Positions 11,751 to 25,061 of a DNA stretch of 64,000 bases are shown here, in pieces. Every line of letters starts with the position of its first letter. The stretch's first letter is position 1. Below the pieces are notes generated by a model. It was not told the DNA's origin and did not search any database. It saw only the letters and a list, made by a program, of their open reading frames with translations. Origin of the DNA: Mesotaenium endlicherianum (Eukaryota > Streptophyta > Zygnematophyceae > Zygnematales > Mesotaeniaceae); contig WELA01011412.1 of NCBI GenBank assembly GCA_009602735.1, forward strand, positions 4,528 through 68,527. Direction: 5' to 3'. The position numbers and the translations under genes are program-made.

Positions 11751-14700
11751 TTCTATACCGTGGAACTTTGCACATGACTATAAGATTAAAATGCAGTGAC
11801 AAGCTTGCGGTAAACCCTGATGCTACTCTTACACATAATCTATGTTTCAATTTCAAAATCTCAAGCTAATTTGAGCTTCATAGACCCTGCCCTTATACAC
11901 ACCTTCCACGCCAGGGCCAGGTGGCAGCATCTCTTGACTCAAAACACAAGCAATCCACAACTAGCAAAGTGAGCACACCGTAGACACAACTTCTTGTCCC
12001 TAATATCACCTTTGAGACTAGAGAGTCCCAGGCGCCATCCCTCCTCCTCTAGCCTCAGCCCAATCCTAGACGTGTAGAACCAGCCAGGCAGCCAGGCCCC
12101 TTCTGTACCCCCCCCCTCCCCCCCTCAACCCCCATCTGTGCCACTTCCAAGTTGCAGTTTTCACAGATGCTCCCAGCGCTGTTCAATGTTCCAAAAGCAT
12201 GCCCCTCAGAACCCTCCTCCCTCTCGCAGCCCTCCGACAAACAGCGGTCCCGCTTGCAAGGGGTGATTGGTGCAGAGATCAGTCGAAAACACCTAACAGT
12301 AGCAGTAAAGGTGGTGTTAATCTTTCCTCGAAGTCAAGGTGCAATAACTCGAGCTAACTGCTGATCTTTGCTCCAATGCTTTCAGCAATCAGTGATGCAG
12401 GTACAGGTGGCAAAAACTTTGGCACAACGGCATGAGTGGTGGTAAGAGGGGCGGTGGGACAGATGGCAGGCCAGGTGGTATGGCAGGTGGTACATGACGA
12501 CACTGTACGAAGGAAATCAGGCAGGGTTGTGGGCAGCCACACCTTCATGGCCCCTGCCTGCCTTCTCCGGCTGCGGTAGGTTTGCATCTGGAAGCTCGCA
12601 GAGTTGCCAGAGGAACTGTAACCTGGATCACAGCTGGAGGCTACCCCCGCATGCCAACCCAGCCTAACCTCAACCATGCACCTTCAGAGGACTTTCGTTC
12701 AGCTGGAGCCATCAGTACATAGTTAGAAATCACCCATAGTGCTCCACATTTATGCATAGAGCAGTATACTGGACCTGGTTGCACCGTAAACAACACACAT
12801 GTTCGTTCAAAAAGAGTGAAGAGATTCTACAAAGTGTTAAAAAGAGAGAAGAGAAGGCCCAGGGTCAGTTAAGACACACCCAACAATTTGCCTCTCGTTC
12901 TCCCTCCTCTTCCCAAGCCTCTCTTCATGTACTCCTTTTCCTACATCATGCCCATAATCTCCTAGCTCACTAACGTGAAATAAAAGTCAAGGAAAGAGGT
13001 TCGTAGGTGCTCAAAGCATCTAAGCATTCGTACAAAAGAAACAGCTTACTTGAGAATGAAACCTAATTTGCTTTGTGTTGCCCCGTCGAAGATAATGAGG
13101 CAGCACACCAACATATACTTGTAAGTCAGTTGAAGAAAGCTATCATTGATCAGATCCATACCAGAGGCCCTGGAGCCAAGGTCCCTGTGGATGACACCTG
13201 GCAAGCTGCCGATGCTCTTTACCACCCTAGTCTTGACATCTGCACAGCCGCTGCTGGCTTACCATGATGCCACCAACAATCAATTGTGAAGACCAAGGAG
13301 AGCCTTCAGAGGGCGCATAGGCAACTATCTCTTCCACACATTCACATATGCACCCCAGTCGCACTAAACAGAACAAGGCCCAGACCGACAAAAGAACAAT
13401 TGGGTTCCTGCCTGACAAGTGCACCAGAAAAGGGAGGAAAGAACTACTGTATGCCCTTTTGGTTGAACCTTAGTAAGAGCGTAAGAAGCAGCTCAAATCA
13501 TGCAGCCATGTACAGAGCCACACAAAGGAGCAGCTATAGTCAGGTGGCTGCGACAGGTGTCTTGCTGAGATTTTTTTTTTCCTTAAATAAGCAACATCAA
13601 CTTTTTCAAGAGCGCCACCGTCAAACAGAGAGTCGGGAATGAGGGGATACGATCAGGAGAAAGAAGCCTCAAGAACCTTCCCCCAGCAGCAGCCTCGTTC
13701 ATTATTTATAGCAAGCAGCTGGTACCTTGCCCTCTTCATCCGCTGCGGACTGAAGCAAACGGGTTTACTAAAATGGAGGCCGCGCTCTCCACCTTAGCGG
13801 CTCCCTTTTCCCCTCCAAGTGCAGGTGCACTATCCACAATAATGTGCACACATCGAATGACTTGGCCAGAAGTGAACAGACGGGGAGAACACGTACCATA
13901 AATGGCCTTCAAGAGTTGCATCACAACTTCAGTAACACGTATAACTATTACTCACCCACAACCAGCAGCAGTATCCTTAGACGTTGCGCTGAACGTTGCA
14001 AGAAGGAACGTGATCACCGCCTCATGGATTTCTTTCATCCAACTAAGAATGACGCTCCTTCTGCTGGTTCCCCCCCTGCGTCAACCTCGACTGCGATGCT
14101 TGCTTATAAGCATAGTTGCTTGCGTAAAGTGGCGCCAACAAGCGCCAACTGAGCCTCGAAACTGGACAAAAGTCTGTGTGAAGCCAGAAGCACAGCAAGC
14201 GGAAATGACTCACGAGGCATGTGCAAGCATGTGCAAGCACGCTGACATGCGCAAGGTAACTGCTCGTAGCAGCTCAAATCGACAAGCTCGGACAAGCTCG
14301 GAGACTCGGAGTGGTTGGAGGATGTAGGGAACGGTTAGAAGGCAATGTCAGGGCCATGTAGGGCCCCCGGACCTCCCTGGGCCCCGATTAGCCCCAACAA
14401 TTCCAGTACGGTCCGGTCGGGTATGATGAGAGCCACCTGTCTCTTACGGTCATTATACATCAAATTGCACCTTTATAGCGGGAAATCTGGATAAAGCTGA
14501 GCAGGAAGTACGAGCGGGACCAAGCGGGACAGCAAAAGGTCGAACACGGGGGGGTCGGAAAATCGTCAATGTCGATCTTGCCAACGTCTCGCACATCGCC
14601 ATACACTCTCTCTCTCACGTACAGGCAAAGTGTGCAAAAGCAGGCAGAATTATGCCAATATGCATATCCGTACGTTCTCTTCCTTGCTTCTCCGACAAAA

Positions 14701-14880
14701 CTGACTGCGGAAGAGCCTTGATTCTGGTTCCTACTGGGTCGCGCATCAGTGCATGTGAAGGACTTCATGTGCACCAATGTGGGCATTTCAAAGTTGCATT
14801 GTACGATCAAAATAAAGATGGGAAGTCGCGAGGGTGAGCCATTATAGTTTACCTAAGACTAATTCGGAAAACTTGATACT

Positions 14881-17800
14881 ATGGGTGCCACGCGAAAGCT
14901 CCAAGGAGAAATAGACCGGGTCCTGAAGAAGGTACAAGAAGGCGTGGAGGTTTTTGATAGTATCTGGAATAAGGTGAGGCCATGGTCGATTATTTGTACC
15001 TTGTGTGAGAAGTTACCAGTGCACGGTGATTTGATAATTGGTTTCTACACGCTGTGGTCCTGCTTGGGCACAATAAGGAGGAGTTTTAAGTTGGTATGAA
15101 TGGGGTTTAGCCATACAATACGTTGGGCATGATAATACAGCGTCATGGTCTCTTCTCTGCATTAGCATGTATCGAAATTTCTGCTCGGAATGTGCTGGAG
15201 AAGATATGACCTTTCATTGGAGTCAGACACAAGACTTTTAGTGGAAGTATTGGGCAATACATCACATATTATATTCTCCATGTCATTATGAACAAGTTGA
15301 AATAAGCGCCAGGAGGTGTGAGGGAGTTTGGTCCAGAGGTTATCTTTGACACCTGTCTTTATACACCTGTCCGAGTTGTGAGGGATGGTTCTGGAATACA
15401 TGTATACAGCTGTAAACATGATCCGATATGGGGCCCAGGGACTGAGAGTTCTCGCTTGAATAGTAATCCTTCCTCCAATGTGGTCGGTCTGGCCACCTGC
15501 CCTTACTTTAGCTAGCTGAAAAGAGCGAGCTCATGGGCATCTCATCGTTTAAAAGGTGCTGTTAAGAGTTGCCTTGATACGTCCCAATCTGGTTTTCTCT
15601 CCTACCTGCTTGTGTTGTTCTTTTGCCTGTTACGTGTCAACGGTTCTTTGCCCAGGTGTATGACACCGAGAATGTTAACCAGAAGGAAAAGTTTGAGGCA
15701 GACCTGAAGAAGGAGATAAAGAAGCTGCAGCGGTACCGGGACCAGATCAAGACATGGATTCAGTCAAGCGAGATCAAGGACAAGAAGGTGTGCAATAGCC
15801 CTCTCTTTGTGTCTGTTGTGTAACTCCTGGGGCCATCGGGTACCGCTGGTTCCTCCCTCCCCCCCTCCCTCCCGCCCTCCCTGTCTTCTACGCATTTCAC
15901 AGCTGTCTTAGCTTCAAGTTACTGACTGTGCAAGCATTTCCTTGGCAGATACTTGCAAGCCTCACATGTGCAAAGGTCAAAGGTGAAGAGTTGAGATGCA
16001 CCCTCTTCTTTTAGGTCAGTCTGACACGGAAGACATGCGAGCTGTGGTGCGTCTTTGTGTTGCAGGCGCTAATAGATGCTCGAAAATTGATAGAGCGCGA
16101 GATGGAGCGGTTCAAAGTTTGCGAAAAAGAAACAAAAACGAAAGCCTTCTCAAAAGAAGGGTTGGGCCAGCAGCCGAAGACAGTGAGTATGCGGCCTCTC
16201 TTCTTCTAGTAGGAACGGGCTTACTTGTAATGCCAGTAAAGACAGCAAACTCCACAGGTTTCGTCATCTAAGTGCTGGCCTTGTTGGCTTTCCAAATTGA
16301 GAAACCCAGAGTGAAGCTGACGCTTCCTGAGATGAAGACTCGTGCATGATATGCTGCCTTGTGAGGCTCCCAAGTTTCACTCACGCACGGTTCTCTGCTA
16401 CTGCACTTGGTTGCAGTCATGTCTATCAATATGTTGCCAAAGTTGACGAAGTGGACCTTTTTGCCAACAGCTGCAGCAACGCCGTTTGTGGTGAGCCTTG
16501 CAGGATCCGCGCGAAAAAGCCAAAGGAGAGTCGCGGGACTGGCTCAACAACATGGTACGCCCCCCTCCATCCCCGTGGTGGCCTCTTCAGGCTTCTCCAA
16601 ATGACTGTTTGACGACGGTGCTGGTTCTGAACAGAATATTGTGGGCAGTTGGAGGGGGCAACATGTTCACCACCTTGGCTAGCTAAGTGGGAGATCCTTG
16701 ACTCCATCCTTTGAAGCCTGGGCCCCCACCCTTCATTTGCTGTGGCATGCCCCACCAGGGAAACAGAGAGCCCCCAGGTATAGATGAGAGCGCAGAAGGG
16801 GGATGGCTGCTGCAGCAGTCTCTAGTGCTGATTAGCATGTGTAAATGCCAGCTGGCTGATTGTGGTCGACACCTGCCCCAGGCAAGACATGCATGCAGGT
16901 GCTCCAGTGTCTCATAGCCTAAGCTAGTTGAGCTTGGAAGAGAACGCCACCTGCCCGTTCACCTACTCGCTGAGCTGAGGTTGAGTATGGCACACAATTG
17001 CTGGCTATCACCTGTAACACGCAGCAGCGGATGGTTGGCAGGTGGGCGAGCTGGAGTCGCAGATAGACTCGTTTGAGGCGGAGATGGAGGGCCTCCAAGT
17101 GCGCAAGGGCAAGCAGCGCCCGCCCCGCCTCGTATGACCCCTGCTCCCTCCAATATCTGCTTGTGCTTCTTGTATGAAACATGATAACTGTGGGCACTCT
17201 GGCATCCTTGCTCTGTGGGGAAGAGTCGCCATCAGTGAAGCAGCAGCAAACAGACTGACGCACTGTTCCAGCCAGCTTGCTGAAGCACATGCGCACGTGT
17301 CTTGCCTGATGCACTTTAAGAACAATTGATAACGCCAACCAAGATGTGCAGTCGATAGGCTCATGTTGCAACAAATTCCTGTATCCAGCAAGAAGACACC
17401 TGTTGGGGTTGTTTCAGCAGCTGCAGCTGCTTGTTATGAGGGGAGGGTCAGAAGCTGCCATTGACCTGCCCCTGCAGGCTGGCATTTGTGCGGATGGCCC
17501 TCTCACCAGGAAGACTAAGGAGGGATTTTTTGGGGGGGCGGGGGAAGCAGGGCCACTTGGAGGACTCGATCCAGAGGCACAAGGCGCACATAACAAAGCT
17601 GGAGATGCTGTTGCGCCTGCTGGACAACGATGAGCTGAGCCCCGAGGAGGTGAACGACGTCAAGGATCTCATTGAGGACTACGTGGAGCGCAACCAGGTG
17701 ACCCCCCCCCCCCCTCTCTCTCTCTCTTGCTTATGCGTTCACCGTTTGCACTTGGTGAAATTATACATATTCACCAGCTTCTGGCTGTGCTTTAGTTCAG

Positions 17801-20800
17801 ACACTCTCGTGTTGTAGTTGGATGCAAGCTTGAAAGAGTGGACGTGGAAGTGGGGCCTGTGTCGCACCTCTCTTCCACTTAACTCTTGTGTGTTGGCCCC
17901 TTGTCCTGATGTAAGTATTCTTGCTCTGTGTGAAGCACGAAAGGGGAGGCAATGGAAGTGTTGGTGCCTGGTCAGCACTGAGGGCGCCTCTGCTGAGGGT
18001 GGTGGGTGCAGGACGACTTTGACGAGTTTGAGAATGTGGACGACCTGTACCAAGGGCTGCCGCTGGAGAAGATGGACGCGCTGGAGAGCCTGGAGGCGGT
18101 GCCCGTGGTGCCGCAGAGCGTGCTCGTCAAAGAGAAGGTGCTCCCTGGCACCTCCCCTGCCCTGCTGCCATTGTTGCCAATGCACGTGGCAGTGGCATCG
18201 TGCTGTGTCCTAGGGAGGAGAATGTGGCAGCCACAGTTAGGCTGCGTCTGCGGGCTAAGTAAGGATACGGGACGGAGCGAATGAATGAGCAGGCGGCGGT
18301 GGCTGCGGCCGCGGGGATCAGCGTGGCGCTGCCTGTGAAGCCGCAGCCTACGATAGCCCACGCTCCTCCTCCTGCTCCTGCTCCTGCCACGCCCTTACCT
18401 GTAAGTGTGCTTTTCTGCCCTCTCCCTTGTGCCTTTCACGTGCGGCTTTGCTGGGGGTGGTGCACGGACACAGAGACAAGAAGACCTCTTAAGCTTCTAG
18501 CAATCATTTCTGCTACTCACCTTGGCCTACATTAAGAACCGGAGAGAACAATGACTGGGTGGATCCCCCCTGCGCTTGGAATGTTCCTCCTCTCCTCTTG
18601 GCCTGGATTTTGGCTTCTGGGCTGCATGCGTACAGGCTACCTCTGCGGCCGGCCACTCGCCGCCTGCCACATCAGCAGATGTATCTGATTCGTCAGAGTT
18701 CAGCGCAGAGGGCGTGGGCATGCCGGCTGGGGTGTCATCGGCCGTGGCCAGCAGCAGCACCAGCAAGGGCGGCTCCTCCTTCGGTGCCACGAGGAATAGC
18801 AACAGCCTGGGCGTTGCCGTCCCCGTGCGAGGAGGAGCAGCTGCCTCAGCGACAGCGGACCGGGGGGGGCCGCTTTCGGGCAGAACCACCGGCTCCACGC
18901 CAAGCCTGTCGCCGTCGCCATCGCTGAGAGCCAAGGAGGATGAGGCCAGCCCCGTGGGTAGCCCTGTGGCCACCCGGGGACGGGCGGGCCCAGGCGGCGT
19001 AGCCTCAGGTCTGGGCGTGGCTGCCATGTCGCCAGGTGTCACTCCTCGTAACAATAGTAGTGCGAGTACCCAGCTGAGTCACAGTCAGAGCCAGGGCTCC
19101 GCCCATGCCTCTGCTGCACATTCAAGCCACACCCAGCAGCAGCAGCAGCAGCAGCACATGGTGGTGGAGCAGAGTAAGAGGCAAGGGGCCGGGCTAGGCC
19201 TGGGAGCTCCCCCTTCGCCTGCTGATAGATCCGGGCTAGGCGTGGATTCAGGCGGCTCTGCCGGGCCTGGCATTAGTACTAGCGGTAGCTTGGGCCAAGG
19301 GTCTGCTGCTGCTGGACTTATTCAGCACTCGGGCATGGGCATGGGCATGTCTCAGGAGGATGGCGACCCTCCTCCTGCTATGCTGCAGCACAGCCCTGCC
19401 CACTCCCAGAGGCCGTATGCCCCCACCCTCCCCACCACTAGTAGCAGCAAGCCTGGCGAGGGTCTGGCAGATAGCAACTCTGCCCCAGCTACTCCCCCCC
19501 CGGAGGCCATGCCCAGCACGATGGGCGTGGGAGGGGGGGGCCTAAACTTGGGGCTCAACAACGAGACAGCGGCTAACATTCTGGGTGCTCAGCAGCGCCT
19601 CTTCAACTCAGTGGGCGCCCAGTGGCGGCCGGGCATGTCCAGCTCCGCCGTGTTTCACAACAACCCATCGTCGTCCTCGTCCCAGCAGCTGCAGCCGGAT
19701 GGGGTGTGTGTCTCATCTTCGCGTTCATGCCGGTCAATGTCCTCTGCCTTCTCTTCTGCGCGCGTGCATTGTTCTGTCGAAGGGGTGCTTGTGTTGCTTG
19801 TCTCGGTTGTAGTCAGCTGCCCTTAGCATTTCAAAGAGTAAATTTTGAATAGCCCCAGCACCTGCACCGACAGTTGCTGGTGTCCTGAAATATCCAGGAA
19901 GGCTCCTCTCAGCCAGGAACGCGGCACGTGCATGCCCACCTGCTGCTCTTACTGGTTTCGCATGCTTACTTGCTCAGTCTCTGCTGCCGGTGGCACACAG
20001 TTCCAGGGGGGGGGGCGCACGGAGATCCCCCCGGACCAGAAGCAGCGCTACATCTCGCGCTTCCAGCAGGTGCAGCAGCAGGGCGTCTCCGCCGCCGTGC
20101 TCACCACATCCGCCAGCACCCCCAGCAGCAGCAGCAGCGCCCCTCACATCCATCATCAGCAGCAGCAGCAAGGGGGGCCCTCTTCTCTGGGGTCCATGGG
20201 GGGCGTGTCTCACTTGCCCCCCCACTTGCTGGCTGGGGGAGGGCAGCAGCTTCAGCAGCAACAGCAGCAGGTGCTTGTGCACCTCCTCCCGCCCTTGACA
20301 TTCAGACACTAGAGGGATGCGAGGGCGTAAGTTAGTCACATAATCCTCTCCCTCGTGTGCCAGATGGCGGAGGATAGCAGTTGTGGGGTACCCAGTTACG
20401 CAAGGGTGTTATAGAAACGAGGAGAAGACTGTACGCTCCGCCAGCACATTTCCAGATAATTTGCGCTGTCTGGGGCACTGCTCGTCTTTTGTCACATAGC
20501 CCCAACTTTGCCATGACCTCCCTCCTCCACCTTTGAGTTGTTACTCTGCGTAAATTGAGTACCTCAATGACCGAAGGCAAACGAAAAGTGAGGATGGTGT
20601 GGACATCAGTCAGGAAGAAGTTCCAATTGTTGTTGAATTGTTATTGCGTGTAGGGGTTGTTGCAACCGCCGAGGCCCATGGGAGATTTGGCCGAGGGGCA
20701 GGGGCCATCGAGGCATCAGTTTGGGGGGGACGATGCAAAGCTTCAGCAGTCGCTGTCGACCACATCAAGTGCGTCTGCTCACTCCCTCCAGCTTTCAATG

Positions 20801-21664
20801 TGCACCATTTGCATGTGTGCATCAACTTTGCGGCATTTTGCCATTCTCCAGACGTCATGGACATCACTATGATGTATTCATGTCAACAAGGACACAGCGG
20901 AAGAAGAAGGCTCTTTTGATGTAGCCTTGAGTGCTTTGTTGGGGGCTGGAGTTGGCTATACTCCTCCTAGTGTCAAATCCGGCATCCCGCAGCCAAGAGC
21001 TCTTGCTCACGCAGGTGCCAGCACTATTGCATACGATGTGTACCTCTGTGGGTTGCGATCCTAGATGAACAAGTCAGATGTGAATGAGGCAGTAGTAATG
21101 CCAGCAACAAAGTGGAGCCTTATGACTGACGAGGAGGGGAAAGCTGTGATTGCAGATGTGGGGATTATCAAGCCTCCGGAAGTGGGAACAAATCAGCAAG
21201 CGCCCATTGGCGCTCAGCTGGACAGCGAGCATGCGGAAAGTTCTGGGACCACCACTTCCTCTATGGGTGCCATTGTAGCGCCAGGTGGCAGCTTCTCACA
21301 GGGCGTGCTGTTTGAGGAGGACCTGAAAAATTCGGACACGTTCAGTGTGGGCGTGAGTGCCCCAACCAGCCCCTCTGTTTCCTTGTCCTTGTTGTTGCTG
21401 CTATGTACACATCATTGTTCCCTTCTTGTTTCTTTGTTTGCTTTTTGCAGCACTTATAGCCCCCCCCNNNNNNNNNNNNNNNNNNNNNNNNNNNNNNNNN
21501 NNNNNNNNNNNNNNNNNNNNNNNNNNNNNNNNNNNNNNNNNNNNNNNNNNNNNNNNNNNNNNNNNNNNNNNNNNNNNNNNNNNNNNNNNNNNNNNNNNNN
21601 NNNNNNNNNNNNNNNNNNNNNNNNNNNNNNNNNNNNNNNNNNNNNNNNNNNNNNNNNNNNNNNN

Positions 21665-21725
<61 letters not shown>

Positions 21726-23689
21726 AGAGCTGCTCTCTGTGAGCTATCTCAGATATAGATGCGATCTCTCTCGTGGAGGGTTGCTTACCTTTGCTCCATT
21801 CACCTGTCATGCGGAGTGATGACCTTTCTGGAAACAATGGCAAGTCGCAATGTGAGCTCTGGAGCAATTTTCCGCATCGCCTAGCAGACCTTTCACGTGT
21901 TGGATGACCATTGGCCGGCTGGCCATTTGCCGGTGAATCTGAAATGTGGTTTTTATTTACCGTGGGTGCGGGCAGCAGCAGATGAGTGGACCGGGGTCTC
22001 TGGCTGAGCTGGGCCATCTGTCAAGCAATGTAGGCTTTGCGGAGGGCTCCTCGTTGGCATCCTTGTCAGCAGCTGCTTCCGGTCAATCTTCCGCCGGCGG
22101 GGGGCCGCCGCACCTGCGGCCCATGATGGTCCGCAAGACGGGCTTTGAGCTGGCCTCCGTTGTGGACAACCTGGGGCATGCAAGGCCCCCCAGTGGCGGG
22201 GGGGCTCCTGGAGAGCCCCATGCAAATTTGTCCCTGCTGGAGTCGGCGTATCGCAACATGCCTCAGCCGAGTGATTCAGAGCGTCCGCGCCCCTACATCC
22301 CTGTGAGCTCCCCTCTGCTTGCTTCCTGAGACCAATAACACCCTGACTTGTGAGGTGTGTGTGCATGTACGCTGCCATGCTTGCGCATAATGTGTCACTA
22401 GGGTATTGCTCTCATTTGCCTCCTTGATCGCGTGCAAGCTGTTCCAGTGATTTCAGTGTGGCTAGACAATTTGCCCAGCTCCTCCCCTGGTACGCCTCCA
22501 CGAGGATATGCCTGATTGCCCCTGAGGGTTTGAGGCGTATTCCCAACCACACTGAGGTGTAAAGCTGTTCTATGTTGGCAGCGCAATCCAGCCGCCACAC
22601 CGTCGAGTTATCCGCAGAGCCCGCACCCGTCGGTGGACAACCCGGCCACATGGGAGAAGCTGGACACGGACGTGCTCTTCTTCGCCTTCTACTACCAGCA
22701 GGTGGGAGGGGCGCTGCCCACCGTCTCCACTTCTCCTCACTTGCAGACTTGGGGGAACGCTGTCTGTCACAATCAGGTGGCAGGGCTCATGGTGTGGTCA
22801 CATCTGGCATCTGCTGGCCCTATTGCAATGTGGGTCGCTTTCCAGATGTCGCCTTGTGATGCATGCTGCCAGCATATATTATACCGAAACGCACAAACAC
22901 ATACTGGTTGCTACTTGAGGGCAGTTTCTGTAATAGGTCTTGGCACCTCCTGCACTCCCTTGGTATAGTCCTACGGCCCCTGGAGGCAGCATCAGAGGAA
23001 GGAGGCTACCTTGCTTGCCTGTTGCTAGCTGTATGTGTGCCAGCGCCTAGTCTGATACCCTTGTGTGGGGGAGTGGGTAACAGGGGTCGTACGAGCAGTA
23101 CCTAGCAGCCAGGGAGTTGAAGCGGCAATCGTGGCGCTATCACAAGAAGTACAACACGTGGTTCCAGCGCCACGAGGAGCCCAAGCTGACGACGGACGAG
23201 TACGAGCAGGGCACCTACGTGTACTTTGACTTCCACATTGTGCACGACAATTACCAGACCGGATGGTAAAGCCTCCCTCCCCCCCCCCCGCCCGCCCCCC
23301 TTCCCCTTTCTTACACTGCACGTGTGAACTTGTATCAGGATGTTTCTTGGTCCTTACAAGTTGAGTGCAGTAAATAAGCACACTTGCGTCTTCCATTTCT
23401 CGTCAACCCCAAGAAGAAGTATATGTAGACACTGAGTAGCTATATGAGTAAATTGATGCTACTGTACCTTTTTGAGCTTGAGCGTTAACTGAGTCATGGT
23501 TGAGCTTTATTTGTAATGAATGTGTATCTTACAATCCGTGGTATGAATATCATAGTAATCTCCTGCTGAATTTGGGGATGGATTTTTTTGGATTTTTCTT
23601 TACGTGCTTGTGGTGTGGGCAGGTGTCAAAGGATCAAGACCGAGTTCACCTTTGAATATAGCTACCTTGAGGACGAACTTGTTATGTAA
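14881..23689 (+). CDS. CNOT3: CCR4-NOT complex subunit 3 (NOT3/NOT5 family)
   Basis: A scaffold subunit of the CCR4-NOT complex, which shortens poly(A) tails and represses mRNAs in the cytoplasm. I read 17 exons: 14881-14973, 15656-15787, 16066-16182, 16504-16554, 17042-17131, 17551-17697, 18012-18137, 18293-18400, 18636-19703, 20001-20270, 20654-20768, 20898-21014, 21093-21352, 21976-22302, 22582-22701, 23084-23265 and 23623-23689. Phases are consistent and total about 1129 residues, longer than the plant homologues I recall. Exons 1-7 encode the Not3 N-terminal coiled coil ([52 protein letters not shown]). Exons 8-13 are a Ser/Gly/Gln/Pro-rich linker. Exons 14-17 form the NOT box ([30 protein letters not shown]) and end with TAA. 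Exons 11-13 are the least certain. An assembly gap lies in the intron before exon 14. Confidence 0.93.
21468..21664. other. Assembly gap (197 N)
   Basis: A run of N inside a NOT3 intron, flanked on the left by a C homopolymer and on the right by a (TC)n repeat. Flanking exons are both phase 0, so a missing exon is not required but cannot be excluded. Confidence 0.95.
21665..21722 (+). repeat. (TC)n microsatellite
   Basis: About 58 bp of nearly pure TC dinucleotide repeat next to the N gap; its true length is probably unresolved by the assembly. A shorter C/CT-rich run lies in an earlier NOT3 intron at about 17701-17726. Confidence 0.95.
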
Positions 23690-25061
23690 GCACCAAGGAA
23701 GAATCAAGGTTCATTGGTTTTTCTGGCTCCTTCACGTCTGGCTTCAGCTCGACCAGAGCCACGTCAATTGTAGGATATATAAATTGTGTTGGAATGCATC
23801 AGCCTTATCTGGTGCTCGCACATATCAACTGCCAGATTGTATGCTTAGAAACTAGAGGTTGTTTCTGTACAGTGTGTGCGGGTCAGTTACGTGGTGGATA
23901 AAATATCCCAAAAGTATGGTCTATGAAGCTGTGCTGTACATCGATGCATTCAGGAATCACTTCGTAAGCTGTTGTTGGGTACCATGTTTCAGTTGTGGGC
24001 GCACCAACATTGGCACATGTCATGGGCTTTACACGTGCCTACATCATTAATACAAATGATCTTCACAAGTTCAAAATACTCAATTAACAATGCAATCAGT
24101 TGAATGATAAGCAATGTATTTTCCGAGATACCTCTAGCTCATTAAAGTGTTACTGCCCTTCTGAAAGACCAATTCGGGTTAAACTTATCCCTAGGGACAT
24201 CAGAAAAGAGCACCTGCAATCATTTTTGAAAGAAACCTGATCGGTCACCAAGTTGTACTGACCAAGGACCTGTGAAATACGTTGCTAAGTTGTTGACTAC
24301 TACAAGACTGTTTACATGGCTTGCTAGACTGTGTAAAAAAAACTCACGGGCACGGTGTTGGGATCAGTACACTTGATGAGCAAATGCATGTGTTAGGGAA
24401 GCCTCCATGACAACCTGAAGATAAGGATGACGACGAGATCTGCATTTCATACACGACTTCCCGATAGTTTGTCCTCCTAACAACATTACTTGCTCCTACG
24501 CGAAATGTTAACTTGGAGAATTTTGGGTTTCTTGGCTGCTCTGAGCACCGACATTAGGCCAAAGTAACTTTTGGTGCATCACAAGATACTTATCTTAGAC
24601 TATTCACTAAAACCTTGATATTGAGCTTGTTTTTATAAGAAAAAGTTGAGGAAATCTGAAAAGACTTATGGTAACCCACATGTTGCGAGTTTGGGTCGAA
24701 ATACTGTACCTAGATCCAAGCCTAATGTATGCATGTGAAGCAGACTAATCTTTGATTGATAATAAAGAGCCTTGGCCAAAGAGCTCTATTTCATGCGAAC
24801 TTGGAAATTTTCAAGCACATTTTCATTCTCAACTTCACACATCATGATATTAGAAGCACTGACGAGACCCCGTACTTCCGTCCAGATGTACTGCTAACCC
24901 CAGAATAGCCTCTAATTTGGGGGGGGAAATGTCAGTATACATGCCAGGGTTTTAAAAGCCTCTGCAACAGACATAATGGTTGTTTTCAGGACACCCACTT
25001 AAACATTTTAAGAGCAATGTACTGCCAATACTACAAATTGACTAGAGCCACAATTACATAT
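23690..25061. other. Convergent intergenic region between NOT3 and PSMG1
   Basis: AT-richer sequence between the stop codons of two genes that point at each other. It should hold both 3' UTRs. AATAAA occurs at about 24761. No further gene is seen. Confidence 0.55.

Larger units (their letters stand above)
6889..14880. other. Host DNA with no assignable gene
   Basis: Eight kilobases between the retroelement remnants and NOT3. I see no recognisable domain, RNA gene or complete transposon. CA/TG-rich low-complexity stretches lie at about 9530-9830, and a C-rich run at 12109-12130. Short coding-like tracts at about 7190-8490, 10759-11750 and 13060-13265 are listed or mentioned separately. The last few hundred bases should hold the NOT3 promoter and 5' leader. 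Confidence 0.5.

Noticed and set aside
18527-19054. 175-codon ORF antisense to the long NOT3 exon
   Set aside because: A shadow of the GC-rich, low-complexity NOT3 coding sequence.
21665-21722. Possible CRISPR-like or structured repeat
   Set aside because: It is a simple TC dinucleotide repeat with no spacers.
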